From Eisenibacter elegans DSM 3317 (GTDB lineage Bacteria > Bacteroidota > Bacteroidia > Cytophagales > Microscillaceae), in the NCBI RefSeq assembly GCF_000430505.1, contig NZ_AUMD01000011.1, positions 124,001 through 188,000 of the forward strand: a DNA stretch of 64,000 nucleotides, read 5' to 3'. A program made the translations under genes and the position numbers. A model generated the notes under the pieces. The model did no database searches. It had not been told where the DNA came from and saw only the letters and a list, made by a program, of their open reading frames with translations. This document shows, in pieces, positions 53,610 through 61,723 of this stretch (position 1 is the stretch's first letter; every line of letters begins with the position of its first letter).

Positions 53610-54935
53610 TTATTGAATAGGACTGATAGATGAGCCTTGCGAATTTTTCAACACGCCTTGGTCTCCCATAGATAGAGGCAGGTGGGCCTGCGAACCCTGA
53701 ATAGGACGGGCAGCATGGCTTGGAAAATCTAGCCCTGTAGAAATACGCAAGGTTTCGTGGGCGGCTTGATCAAAGGAAAAATTAAATAAGTAGGCAAAAT
53801 CAATCGAAAAAACATCAAACTTTACCCCCACGCCCGTACTGAGGAAACGGCGGTTGCCCTTTTGTACGTGTTGGTGGTGGTAGCCTACCCTCACAAAAAG
53901 CAGCTCGTCGTAACTGTACTGTAGCCCTAGCGAAAAAGCCAGCTCTTGCAACTCTTCCCGCATCCCGTTGGGTGCATCTGCAAATGAGCTGAGCATTCCT
54001 TGTAGCACCCCCATCCGTGTGGGATCCATCCCGCGTAGCGGCAGTCCTTGAGCGTCGCGTTTGGGTGGGGTAGGTACTAGCAGCTTGCCCAACTCTACCG
54101 TACCCGTTAGTCGGTTGAAAAAATCCAAATTACAGCCCAAAGAAGTGCCCAAGCGCAAATTGGTTGGGAGAAATTGCGCATCTCCTAGTTGGCCATACGA
54201 AAACTTGGGGCCGATATTTTGGATAGCCAGCCCCCAACTCCATTGCCATTCGGCCAAGGTATTGTCAAAAACGCGCCGATAATACACGCCAAGATCAAAA
54301 GCAAAGCCTTGGCCTGCCTGCGCATCCAGTTGGTTGCTAAAGACAAAGTCGGGAGCAAGATTAGAATGGATAAACTTCCCGCTCAAAGACAGCCCAACAT
54401 ACGGGCTGAGGCGGCGGGCATAGGCCAAGCTCAGCGCCAGCTCCCGAGGGGAGAGGTGCTGGAAAACAGCGCCTTGTTGGTTGAGTAGGTCATAAGTACC
54501 AAGGTTGAAATACTGTAATGATAGCCCAAGTGTTTGTAGCCGCCCTAGCTTATAATAGCCGGCTATATTGGCCAAAAACATCTCGTTGCTCAGGTCTTGT
54601 GGCCAAGGCGTATATGAGAGATTGACACCCGCTTTTTTGTCGATAAGCGCCAGTTTGCCCCCATTCCAATAGACATCATTGGCAGATAACGTAAGTGTAG
54701 ACACCCCGCTGCCTCCTAGGGCGGTGCTGGCCGCATCAGGAGAAATTAGCAAAAACGGCACTGCGGTACGGATAGCTCTTGAGGATGATTCTTGGGCGTT
54801 GGTGTAGCCCATCCCCGGAATATTAGGAGGGGGGTACAAGCGTTGTGCCCATAGTTTTTGTTCACATCCTACGCTGATAGCCCAACTGCAAAAAACAGCT
54901 ACTAATCCAGAAGGCAAAAAGGTAGCTCTTCTCAT
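53610..54935 (-). CDS. porV: Type IX secretion outer-membrane protein PorV
   Basis: This 441-residue outer-membrane protein of the FadL-like PorV/LptO family helps deliver T9SS cargo to the surface. ATG 54935 is used; the in-frame extension to 55049 is unlikely. A hydrophobic signal segment (LPSGLVAVFCSWAISVGC) precedes the mature start. The family core is TAVPFLLISPDAASTALGGSGVSTL followed by SANDVYWNGGKLAL (both read in parts), and then alternating beta strands such as LGLSLQYFNLGTYDLL and FVRVGYHHQHVQKGNRRFLSTGVG. It lies apart from the PorE-like gene, as T9SS genes often do in Bacteroidota. Confidence 0.9.
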   Translation of the reverse strand: MRRATFLPSGLVAVFCSWAISVGCEQKLWAQRLYPPPNIPGMGYTNAQESSSRAIRTAVPFLLISPDAASTALGGSGVSTLTLSANDVYWNGGKLALIDKKAGVNLSYTPWPQDLSNEMFLANIAGYYKLGRLQTLGLSLQYFNLGTYDLLNQQGAVFQHLSPRELALSLAYARRLSPYVGLSLSGKFIHSNLAPDFVFSNQLDAQAGQGFAFDLGVYYRRVFDNTLAEWQWSWGLAIQNIGPKFSYGQLGDAQFLPTNLRLGTSLGCNLDFFNRLTGTVELGKLLVPTPPKRDAQGLPLRGMDPTRMGVLQGMLSSFADAPNGMREELQELAFSLGLQYSYDELLFVRVGYHHQHVQKGNRRFLSTGVGVKFDVFSIDFAYLFNFSFDQAAHETLRISTGLDFPSHAARPIQGSQAHLPLSMGDQGVLKNSQGSSISPIQ

Positions 54936-55170
54936 AATCCACACTTGTGTAAACAATCGCTGCAATACGTCCCTATAACAATTGTTGGAAGGCAAACGTG
55001 CCATAGGAGTGTTGGACAGCTTCGACAAGTAACGAAATTTATCTGCCAAAACAAAGTTTTAGCTTCGTTTGATTTGGCAGTTTGTTTCTTCCAAGGAGCA
55101 GGGCTTATGTTTGGGTATCTTTGGGGAGGGTAAAATACCCTCTTTAGGATTATAAATCCGTATATTTGCG

Positions 55171-55656
55171 TATGGGCTACCAACGAAAAAAATTGGTAAC
55201 AGAGGCTTTAACCAATCAGAATACCAGCGATACTTTCGTCGTCATCAGGCCCGAGTATATATACGTAAAAAATTACGTGTGTTGAAGCGCTATCAATTGG
55301 GGAAGGAGTTTTCAGAAATAGCTGTCTATTTTGGGATTCACGGGCAGAGTGTCCGTAAATACATCAATACCTATATATGAGGTGAGTTTGAGGCGCTCTG
55401 CAAAGCCGAGCAGAAGTCGCTAAACTTACAGAAGAACCTCCATTTCATAGCTGCTTATTCACCCAAGTTGAATCTGGTGGAATATGCCATTCACTGGATT
55501 AGGCAAAAAGTTTTGTATCACGCGGATTGTAAAACCGGATTAGCTGAGTTTGAAGAACGTATCAAAGTACTTTGCAAGCAAGCTGATTTCCTGACTAAAG
55601 AAAACATTATCAATATTTTAGCTTACATAGAAAGCCTAGTACTCAAAATATGAGTA
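55171..55656 (+). pseudogene. IS630-type transposase remnant with internal deletion
   Basis: One frame encodes an N-terminal HTH part (RRHQARVYIRKKLRVLKRYQ, then EIAVYFGIHGQSVRKYINTY), an in-frame TGA at 55378, and then GEFEALCKAEQKSLN. It continues directly into the C-terminal HFIAAYSPKLNLVEYAIHWI with the last catalytic Glu of the DDE triad, ending LAYIESLVLKI. Typical IS630 transposases are about 340 residues; only about 160 remain. The two Asp-bearing core strands are missing, so a deletion of roughly 180 codons in frame plus a stop inactivated it. Confidence 0.85.
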
Positions 55657-56120
55657 TGTTGCCCGAAAGGGAGTAAGTGAAACCATTGTGGTGATTGTTT
55701 TGAAACTTCAGTATTCAAGTTACCGACTAATTTTTTGGGCGTTTGGAGGCTCCCTCAAAGTAGAATACGAGAGGGATTCCTTCAAAAGTAATGACGTATT
55801 CTGCTATCCTTCAGTTGAAGTGCGCCTTGTACTGTATCAAAACAGTCGCAGCCGCTTGTGGGTTATAGGTTAGCATAAAAGATAGCCGAAGTGTCTAAAA
55901 AATTGGCAGACAGAGGCATAGGCCTAAACAGACATATAGCGCCTATTTGTGTACTTTTATAGGCTAATAAATTGGTTTTCAGTTATTTATAAAATATTTC
56001 AAGTACAAACGATTTGAGCTTGACCCTCTAATCGAAATAAGTGGAGAAATATCTGGTGTTGTGGGAAGTGTGTACACAGAAAAACCCTCGGGCAACAAAT
56101 CTAACGGGGGCTTGATGATA
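55657..56120. other. Intergenic, no gene seen
   Basis: This 464-base gap follows the IS630 remnant. A 61-codon frame at 55688-55873 has no recognisable features. No repeat of families A-C and no hairpin with T-run was found; it may be flanking debris from the element. Confidence 0.4.
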
Positions 56121-56152
56121 TTGCCACAGGCTCCACAAAAATGCTATCTTTG
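56121..56152 (+). promoter_or_regulatory. Promoter of ChaN-like gene
   Basis: TTG at 56121-56123, 21 bases, then TATCTTTG at 56145-56152. The leader would be about 30 bases. Confidence 0.6.
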
Positions 56153-56190
56153 TTAAGAAAACAAAACCCATTCACCTTTCTGATACGTAT

Positions 56191-57081
56191 ATGACTCTTT
56201 GGAAATCAATCGTTTGTCATACGATACTTACCCTGTTTTGGATGTCTGCGTTAGAAGCCCAACAACTAGACAAACCTGCCTACAGATTATTTGACAGCAA
56301 CGGACAAGAGAGCAACTATGCTGCCTTGCTCAAAGAAGCAGTCAAGGCTGATGTAGTGCTTTTTGGGGAATTGCACAACAACCCCATCTGCCATTGGTTA
56401 CAGATAGAGCTGGCACAAGACCTTCACCAAGCCCGTGAAAATGCCTTGGTTTTGGGAGGAGAAATGTTCGAAGCCGACGATCAGCTGGCGCTCAATGAAT
56501 ACCTTACGGGCTTGTTGAGTGATGCTAACTTTGAGTCTGAAACCAAAATTTGGACAAACTACAAAACAGATTATAAGCCTCTAATCGCTTTTGCAGCCCA
56601 AAAACAGCTCCCTTTTATAGCTACCAATATCCCCCGTCGCTATGCCTCGATGGTCTCCCGCTCGGGCTTGGAGGTGCTCGAAAAGCTTCCCTCTGAAGTA
56701 CGCCAATGGATCGCGCCTCTACCGATTGTGGTAGACCTTAGCCTGCCCGGGTATGCTCAAATGATGGAAATGATGCAGGGGCACGGAGGCGGAATGAAGG
56801 CAGCCAACTTTGCCCAGGCCCAGGCCATCAAGGATGCTACAATGGCGCACCGTATCTTGGCCAATTGGCACAAAGACAAAACCTTTTTGCACTTCAACGG
56901 TGCGTATCATTCAGACAATCACGAGGGGATTGTATGGTACTTGCGCAAACAAGCACCTAAGCTCAAGATATTGACTATCAGTACTGTAGAGCAGGCTTCT
57001 ATCCAAACCCTACAAGAGGATGCCAAGCAAAAAGCTGATTTTATCATCGCTACCCCCAATACTATGACCAAGACCTACTAG
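56191..57081 (+). CDS. ChaN-family haem-binding-like protein
   Basis: This 296-residue exported protein has a short signal peptide (CHTILTLFWMSALEA before QQLDKP) and the ChaN/Tiki fold. It has VVLFGELHNNPICHWLQIEL near residue 55 with the conserved Glu-His, LGGEMFEADDQ near 91, and the late FLHFNGAYHSDNHEGIVWYL with a His cluster. ChaN of Campylobacter binds haem as a dimer; Tiki relatives are metalloproteases. Both possibilities rest on the same His and Glu residues. No TonB receptor adjoins it directly. The 3' end faces the patatin gene. Confidence 0.85.
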   Translation: MTLWKSIVCHTILTLFWMSALEAQQLDKPAYRLFDSNGQESNYAALLKEAVKADVVLFGELHNNPICHWLQIELAQDLHQARENALVLGGEMFEADDQLALNEYLTGLLSDANFESETKIWTNYKTDYKPLIAFAAQKQLPFIATNIPRRYASMVSRSGLEVLEKLPSEVRQWIAPLPIVVDLSLPGYAQMMEMMQGHGGGMKAANFAQAQAIKDATMAHRILANWHKDKTFLHFNGAYHSDNHEGIVWYLRKQAPKLKILTISTVEQASIQTLQEDAKQKADFIIATPNTMTKTY

Positions 57082-57109
57082 CAGCGCCGGATAGGGCGCA
57101 GAGAATGCC

Positions 57110-57907
57110 CTAAGATACGGCCTGTGTGATGGCTAGTCGCTGCTTCTTTTCTTCGATGGCGGCAGTGATAGCGGGCAGCTGCTTGAAAGTATGCTGGTAG
57201 CCAATCTCAAAAATCTCGTCGGCTTTGTTGAGGTTAAACACGTGATAGGGCATCAGCGCAAGCGGCTCTATGACCACATCAAACTTTTTGAAGTTCAGCC
57301 GCGCATTCCGGTGGATAGTCAATAGCAGAGACTGCGCCAATACCGAACGAATAGATGAAGGCTCTACGTGTTTGTGAAAAGGGTTGATGTGTGCGCCTAT
57401 CGTAAAATCACAATCCGCTACCGGGGTGTAGGGAAGGTTGTCGATTACGCCCCCGTCAATAAGGGTTTTGCCTTCAAACTCTATTGGGTTGAAAATCACC
57501 GGTATAGCCGACGAAGCCAGCATTGGAGGGATGAGCTTGCCGCTAGAAAAAAGCTGCGGCTCTCCCTCATAAATATCCGTCGTCAGAATAACCAACTCAC
57601 CTCGTTGTAGCCCTTCAAAGCTATTGTGGGGGATATATTCTTTGAGCAAGGGCGCAATGGTGCGGATGTCGAGCAGACCTTTGATGCTGAAAGACGGGCG
57701 GATAAAGCGGAATAGGTTGGTTTGCTTGACAATCTCAAGGATTTCGAAGGGGCTATAGCCCTGCCCATAGAGCGCTCCCACCAAGGAGCCGGCGCTTACG
57801 CCCACGATTTTGTCAGGATGAATATTGGCCTCAGCCAGCGCTTGTAAAATGCCCAAGTGGGCGATGCCGCGAGCACCCCCTCCCGAAAGACTAATGCCTA
57901 TTTTCAT
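57110..57907 (-). CDS. Patatin-like phospholipase
   Basis: This 265-residue serine acyl hydrolase is of the RssA/YchK size class. The oxyanion loop is SLSGGGARGIAHLG at residues 7-20, the nucleophile Ser is in VGVSAGSLVGALYG, and the catalytic Asp is in LIDGGVIDNLPYTP. There is no signal peptide, so it is cytoplasmic or membrane-peripheral. Family members cleave membrane lipids or lysophospholipids; the substrate is unknown. ATG 57907 is preferred over the start four codons upstream because it abuts the first strand. Confidence 0.9.
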   Translation of the reverse strand: MKIGISLSGGGARGIAHLGILQALAEANIHPDKIVGVSAGSLVGALYGQGYSPFEILEIVKQTNLFRFIRPSFSIKGLLDIRTIAPLLKEYIPHNSFEGLQRGELVILTTDIYEGEPQLFSSGKLIPPMLASSAIPVIFNPIEFEGKTLIDGGVIDNLPYTPVADCDFTIGAHINPFHKHVEPSSIRSVLAQSLLLTIHRNARLNFKKFDVVIEPLALMPYHVFNLNKADEIFEIGYQHTFKQLPAITAAIEEKKQRLAITQAVS

Positions 57908-58012
57908 AAAAAGCAACAAGTATAAGTAGTTGTATGGAGTATACCAATGTTAGAACGCGAGAAACAGGCTAATCGTTTTGATGTCAGTAAATCAAATAAA
58001 TCTTGATTACAA

Positions 58013-58122
58013 GCCACTGGACGTTTTTGGGAAAGTAGTCTGGAACTTCAGCTCTAAGGCAAATTAATGCCTTATTGGGAGATGAATAAGGCTTAACCCA
58101 CAGTGTTGACTATGGGATTTGG
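58013..58122 (-). repeat. Interspersed repeat B
   Basis: Reading the minus strand gives the same order as 44186-44289, from CCAAATCCCATAGT to CTACTTTCCCAAAAACGTCC and CAGTGGC. Confidence 0.7.
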
Positions 58123-58170
58123 GGAATGTATATGCTGAAAACCCTTGAACATCAAAAAACAAATCCTGTA
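58117..58170 (+). repeat. Interspersed repeat A, left part
   Basis: GGGGAATGTATATGCTG, then CCCTTGAACATCAAAAAAC and AAATCCTGTA match the left and middle blocks of repeat A. It is cut at 58171 by repeat C, and the right end is not found beyond it. Confidence 0.6.
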
Positions 58171-58171
58171 A

Positions 58172-58359
58172 GAGCTTGTCTAAATTTTCAGCGCGGCACT
58201 CAAAAACAGCTGATTTTTGCGCTGATACTAGGCAAAAAGCGCTGGCCTTATATATAGTCCACGATTTTAATCGTGGGAGGGCTACGGCGAGCATTTTTAA
58301 CGAATTAGCAGCCAAAAAGCGGCGTTTTGGTGTCGATGAAGAGAATTTTAGACAAGCTC
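58172..58359. repeat. Repeat C, 188-base MITE-like giant inverted repeat
   Basis: The ends are GAGCTTGTCTAAATTTTC and GAGAATTTTAGACAAGCTC, imperfect terminal inverted repeats of about 18 bases. The two arms (about 90 bases each) remain recognisably complementary up to the palindrome CCACGATTTTAATCGTGG at 58259-58276. It has no coding capacity. No clear target duplication was found. The 16473 copy holds a single arm. Confidence 0.75.
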
Positions 58360-58379
58360 CGGCTTCGCGCTTTCCCTGC

Positions 58380-58721
58380 TTAGGCCGCTTGAGCCTGCTT
58401 AGGCAAATGCGCCCGGATGTGGGTCGAAATATCAGGCTTGGGTACTTGTTGGTTTTCGATGAAGAACTCAAAAATCTCCAACTCCTCTCCCTCTTCTAGC
58501 GCAAACTTGGGGCGCAAGTCAAAAATACGGTCTTCCTCAAACCACTCATCCAACCAAACATACAACTCATATAAAAGAGCATCCTTGCGGGTGTGTGAGC
58601 GTGTTATTTGCTCATTGGTATCACCATAAGGAATAAAACACAGGCTCATCTGAGCTTGTTGTGTGTTGTGCGCAATGTAGTAATGAAAGCGCAAATCCCT
58701 GAAAAAGAAATCATTAATCAT
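58380..58721 (-). CDS. Acidic hypothetical protein
   Basis: This 113-residue protein starts at ATG 58721 (MINDFFFRDLRFHYYIAH). It is rich in Phe, Tyr and Glu, with the acidic stretch FALEEGEELEIFEFFIE and an amphipathic middle (LLYELYVWLDEWFEEDRIFDL). There is no membrane segment or known motif. Its stop lies 21 bases from the end of repeat C, so its natural 3' end may have been altered by the insertion. I do not recognise the family. Confidence 0.55.
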   Translation of the reverse strand: MINDFFFRDLRFHYYIAHNTQQAQMSLCFIPYGDTNEQITRSHTRKDALLYELYVWLDEWFEEDRIFDLRPKFALEEGEELEIFEFFIENQQVPKPDISTHIRAHLPKQAQAA

Positions 58722-58965
58722 AATCACAAATCAACTTAATACTCTTGGCTAAACGCGCAACTGCTTGACTTCGTTTGCCTTGTGTAAGTTTTGGGACATA
58801 TAAACAGCAAGCTCTATGGGTAAATTAAGCTATATATAGATTATTTTGAACTTTATGGATAATGCAGCTGATTTATTTGGGAGATGATTGTATTTGCGGC
58901 GAATAATGCGCAGCTTTGGATAATAGTGCTTTTTTTGAACCCTAACGACGCTTTTTCTGACCATT

Positions 58966-60369
58966 ATGCTGACCGCCAAAGCTGTGCAAGTACGTTACCG
59001 CAGCACCTACCAACTTTTGGACAATGCCGATGCAGAGACCTTGTGCTTTGGGCAAGCCCTGTTGCGGGGGCAGGCCGCCGACAGGGGGCTGTATATGCCT
59101 ACCGAGATACCGCCCATCATCACGCCGGCCTGGCTCGCCACCATGCGCCAACGACCCTACCACGAGGTGGCTACGGCGCTATTGGCTGCTTTTGTGGGCG
59201 ATGATATGCCGCTCTCTACCCTCGAAAGCCTTTGCCAAGCAGCCTATCAAAACCCTCGCTGGGGCGCGCAGGGTCTGCACATTCCGTTGACGACACTCGA
59301 TACACACACGACCGTCGCCCATCTCGACCAAGGCCCTACGGCCTCATTCAAAGACTTTGCCGCCCAATGGATGGCCAAAGCAATGCAGTATTACTTGCCT
59401 GAAGGCAAACAGCTGACCATCCTCGTTGCTACCTCGGGCGACACGGGCAGCGCCGTAGCAGAAGCTTTTCGAGGGCTGCACGGCATTCGGGTGGTGTTGC
59501 TCTATCCACAGGCCGAAGTCAGCGCCATACAACGCCTACAACTCGCAAGGGGAGGGGATAATATTTTCCCGCTGGCCATCGATGGCAAGTTTGACGATTG
59601 CCAGCGGCTGGTCAAAGAAGCCTTTGCTGATGAAGCTTTACAACATCTTGGACTCAACTCGGCCAACTCTATCAATATCGGGCGGGTGTTGCCACAGTTA
59701 GTTTATTATGTATACCTCTACTTGCAGTATGCCGAAGCAGGGGAGCAACTATCTTTCTGTATTCCTTCTGGCAACTTGGGCAACTCTCTAGGCTGTGAAT
59801 TGGCCCGCAGGATGGGGCTGCCCATACACCGCCTAGTGATTGGAACCAACGCCAATGATGCCTTCCCTAAATGGCTCCAAACAGGCCATTATCAGCCTAT
59901 CAGCCCCTCGCGCCCTTGTGTGTCCAATGCGATGAATGTAGGGCATCCGAGCAATTTGGCCCGCTATTTTGCCCTAGCCAATGGCTTGATGGACTATCAA
60001 GGCAATATCTTGACATCGCCCGACCGACAGGCAATGCAGCAGACGCTCTGCGCCTATGCCATCAGTGATGAGGAGACGTTCCAAACAATGAAAACGGTCT
60101 ACCAAGGCCAAAGGGTTGTCTTAGAGCCACATACGGCTGTAGGCTATGCAGCCTTGCAGCGCTATCGCCAAGACTACCCCCAAGACCATACCCGAACAAT
60201 CTTGATTTCGACGGCACACCCGGCCAAGTTTGGGGAGATTGTCGAACCTTGTTTGGGTATTGTACCGGAGCTCCCCCCAAGTTTGCGCGAATTACCTGCT
60301 GATACCCAAGAGATTACCTTATCTGCAGATTATATCGCTTTGAAGAGTTATTTGCTTACAATGGTCTGA
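58966..60369 (+). CDS. thrC: Threonine synthase
   Basis: This PLP enzyme makes threonine from O-phosphohomoserine. It has 467 residues. The N-terminal threonine-synthase domain runs to about residue 110, and the PLP lysine is in GPTASFKDFAAQW near residue 129. The phosphate loop is VATSGDTGSAVAEAFRG, and FCIPSGNLGNSLGCELARRMGLP with SRPCVSNAMNVGHPSN follow in the usual order. The length and motifs fit the class 2 bacterial enzyme. thrB follows 143 bases later on the same strand, separated by a repeat A copy, so the pathway order is thrC-thrB. Confidence 0.95.
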   Translation: MLTAKAVQVRYRSTYQLLDNADAETLCFGQALLRGQAADRGLYMPTEIPPIITPAWLATMRQRPYHEVATALLAAFVGDDMPLSTLESLCQAAYQNPRWGAQGLHIPLTTLDTHTTVAHLDQGPTASFKDFAAQWMAKAMQYYLPEGKQLTILVATSGDTGSAVAEAFRGLHGIRVVLLYPQAEVSAIQRLQLARGGDNIFPLAIDGKFDDCQRLVKEAFADEALQHLGLNSANSINIGRVLPQLVYYVYLYLQYAEAGEQLSFCIPSGNLGNSLGCELARRMGLPIHRLVIGTNANDAFPKWLQTGHYQPISPSRPCVSNAMNVGHPSNLARYFALANGLMDYQGNILTSPDRQAMQQTLCAYAISDEETFQTMKTVYQGQRVVLEPHTAVGYAALQRYRQDYPQDHTRTILISTAHPAKFGEIVEPCLGIVPELPPSLRELPADTQEITLSADYIALKSYLLTMV

Positions 60370-60394
60370 TAACCAATGATTTGTGGTAGATTTT

Positions 60395-60462
60395 GTTTGG
60401 TTTTCTTGATATCCAAAAATTTGCAGCACACACATTGCCCAACCCAATCTCCATTGGATATA
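60395..60462 (-). repeat. Interspersed repeat A, degenerate copy in thrC-thrB gap
   Basis: On the minus strand this gives TATCCAATGGAGATTGGG, GGGCAATGTGTGTGCTG and GATATCAAGAAAACC, matching the left two-thirds of the other copies with several substitutions. Confidence 0.5.
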
Positions 60463-60512
60463 AACAACAACCTCAAGCTCCATCATATTCACCTTCGATT
60501 TACTCAAAAATT

Positions 60513-61451
60513 ATGGCACAACAAGAATGGATAAAAGTGTTTGCGCCGGCCACTATCGGCAATATAGGGCCGGGCTTTGACGTACTAGGAATGTCAGTAA
60601 AGTACCTAGGCGACACCATTGAGGCGCGCCGTATTCCCGAAAAAACGGTGTTAATCAGTGAGATATATGCCGACTATCCGCTCAGCACAGACCCCACCCA
60701 AAACACTGCCGGTATTGCTGCCCAAGAGGTGCTCCGCTTAATAGGCGCAGAGGGAGGGGTAGAAATGAAAATCCACAAGGGGATGCCTTCGGGCTCGGGG
60801 CTTGGCTCTAGTGCGGCCTCGGCAGCCGCCGGCGCATTTGCGGCCAATTACCTCTATGGCCAAAAGCTAAGCAAAGAAGAGTTGATACTGCCGGCTACCA
60901 AGGCTGAAGAGCAGGTTTCGGGCGATTTTTTTGCAGACAATACCGCTCCTTCGCTCTTGGGCGGCGCTACCCTGACGCGTTCTTGCCTGCCCCTAGACGT
61001 AACCAAGATAGGCGCTATCTCTAACCTGATAGTGGTATTGGTAACGCCCAAAATCACCATCCTAACAAAAGAAGCAAGGGAGATTTTGCCCAAGCTTGTT
61101 TCGATGAAGCAGTTTGTGTTCAATATGGCCAATGCTTGTCTCATAACGGCGGCCTTTGCCAAGGACGATTACAGCCTTTTTGCTCGTAGCCTCAACGATG
61201 ACATCATCGAGCCGGCACGCTCCTCGCTCATTCCGGGCTTTGGGCAGGTAAAACAAAACGCACTCCAAGCCGGGGCTGACGGACTGACAATCTCCGGCTC
61301 GGGACCAACAATCTTTGCCATTACCAATGAGCGAAGCAAGGCACGCTTTATCGAAGACGCGATTGTTCGGACGTTTTTGCGCTTTGAGGTCGAGGCACAG
61401 AGTGTCATCACAGAGCTGGACAACGAGGGCACGCGCTTGGTAGAGGGCTAA
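60513..61451 (+). CDS. thrB: Homoserine kinase
   Basis: This GHMP-family kinase phosphorylates homoserine to supply threonine synthase. It has 312 residues from ATG 60513 (MAQQEWIKVFAPATIGNIG); an in-frame start at 60393 reads through repeat A and is rejected. The GHMP ATP-binding motif is MPSGSGLGSSAASAAAGAFA near residue 90, and the C-terminal substrate motif is LTISGSGPTIFAI near 260. The length matches the family. It shares direction with thrC and probably its transcript. Confidence 0.95.
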   Translation: MAQQEWIKVFAPATIGNIGPGFDVLGMSVKYLGDTIEARRIPEKTVLISEIYADYPLSTDPTQNTAGIAAQEVLRLIGAEGGVEMKIHKGMPSGSGLGSSAASAAAGAFAANYLYGQKLSKEELILPATKAEEQVSGDFFADNTAPSLLGGATLTRSCLPLDVTKIGAISNLIVVLVTPKITILTKEAREILPKLVSMKQFVFNMANACLITAAFAKDDYSLFARSLNDDIIEPARSSLIPGFGQVKQNALQAGADGLTISGSGPTIFAITNERSKARFIEDAIVRTFLRFEVEAQSVITELDNEGTRLVEG

Positions 61452-61484
61452 GCGCTTGTCATAGCCTGCTTGCCAAAGGAATAT

Positions 61485-61572
61485 GATACTCAACCACAAT
61501 TGGTTTGGAAAATCCTTGATAATCAAGAAAATCAAATCCTGCAAATTCCCAAATCTTGTGAATCTTGGTATA
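61485..61572 (+). repeat. Interspersed repeat A, fullest copy
   Basis: The blocks in order are GATACTCAACCACAATTGG, TTTGGAAAATCC, TTGATAATCAAGAAAATC, AAATCCTGCAAATTCCC, AAATCTTGTGAATCTTGG, TATA. The two ends show weak inverted similarity (ATACTCAA.. at the left versus ATACCAAGATTCAC on the opposite strand at the right). It sits between thrB and the TonB receptor gene. Confidence 0.75.
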
Positions 61573-61723
61573 TTTTGGGGGCTGATGAAACATTTGGCTC
61601 CCCAAAACATTAAAGATTTATTAAAACTGACCAAAGCCCGAACAAAAGCAGCGGCGGTGGTGTATTATTGCTAGCTTTATTCTTTTTCCCAAACTTTTCA
61701 TCCCTCTGATAAACCCTAGCGCA

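Noticed and set aside
61588-61674. Short frame reading MKHLAPQNIKDLLKLTKAR beside repeat A
   Set aside because: It faintly recalls the start of haem o synthase, but stops after 29 codons and nothing follows.
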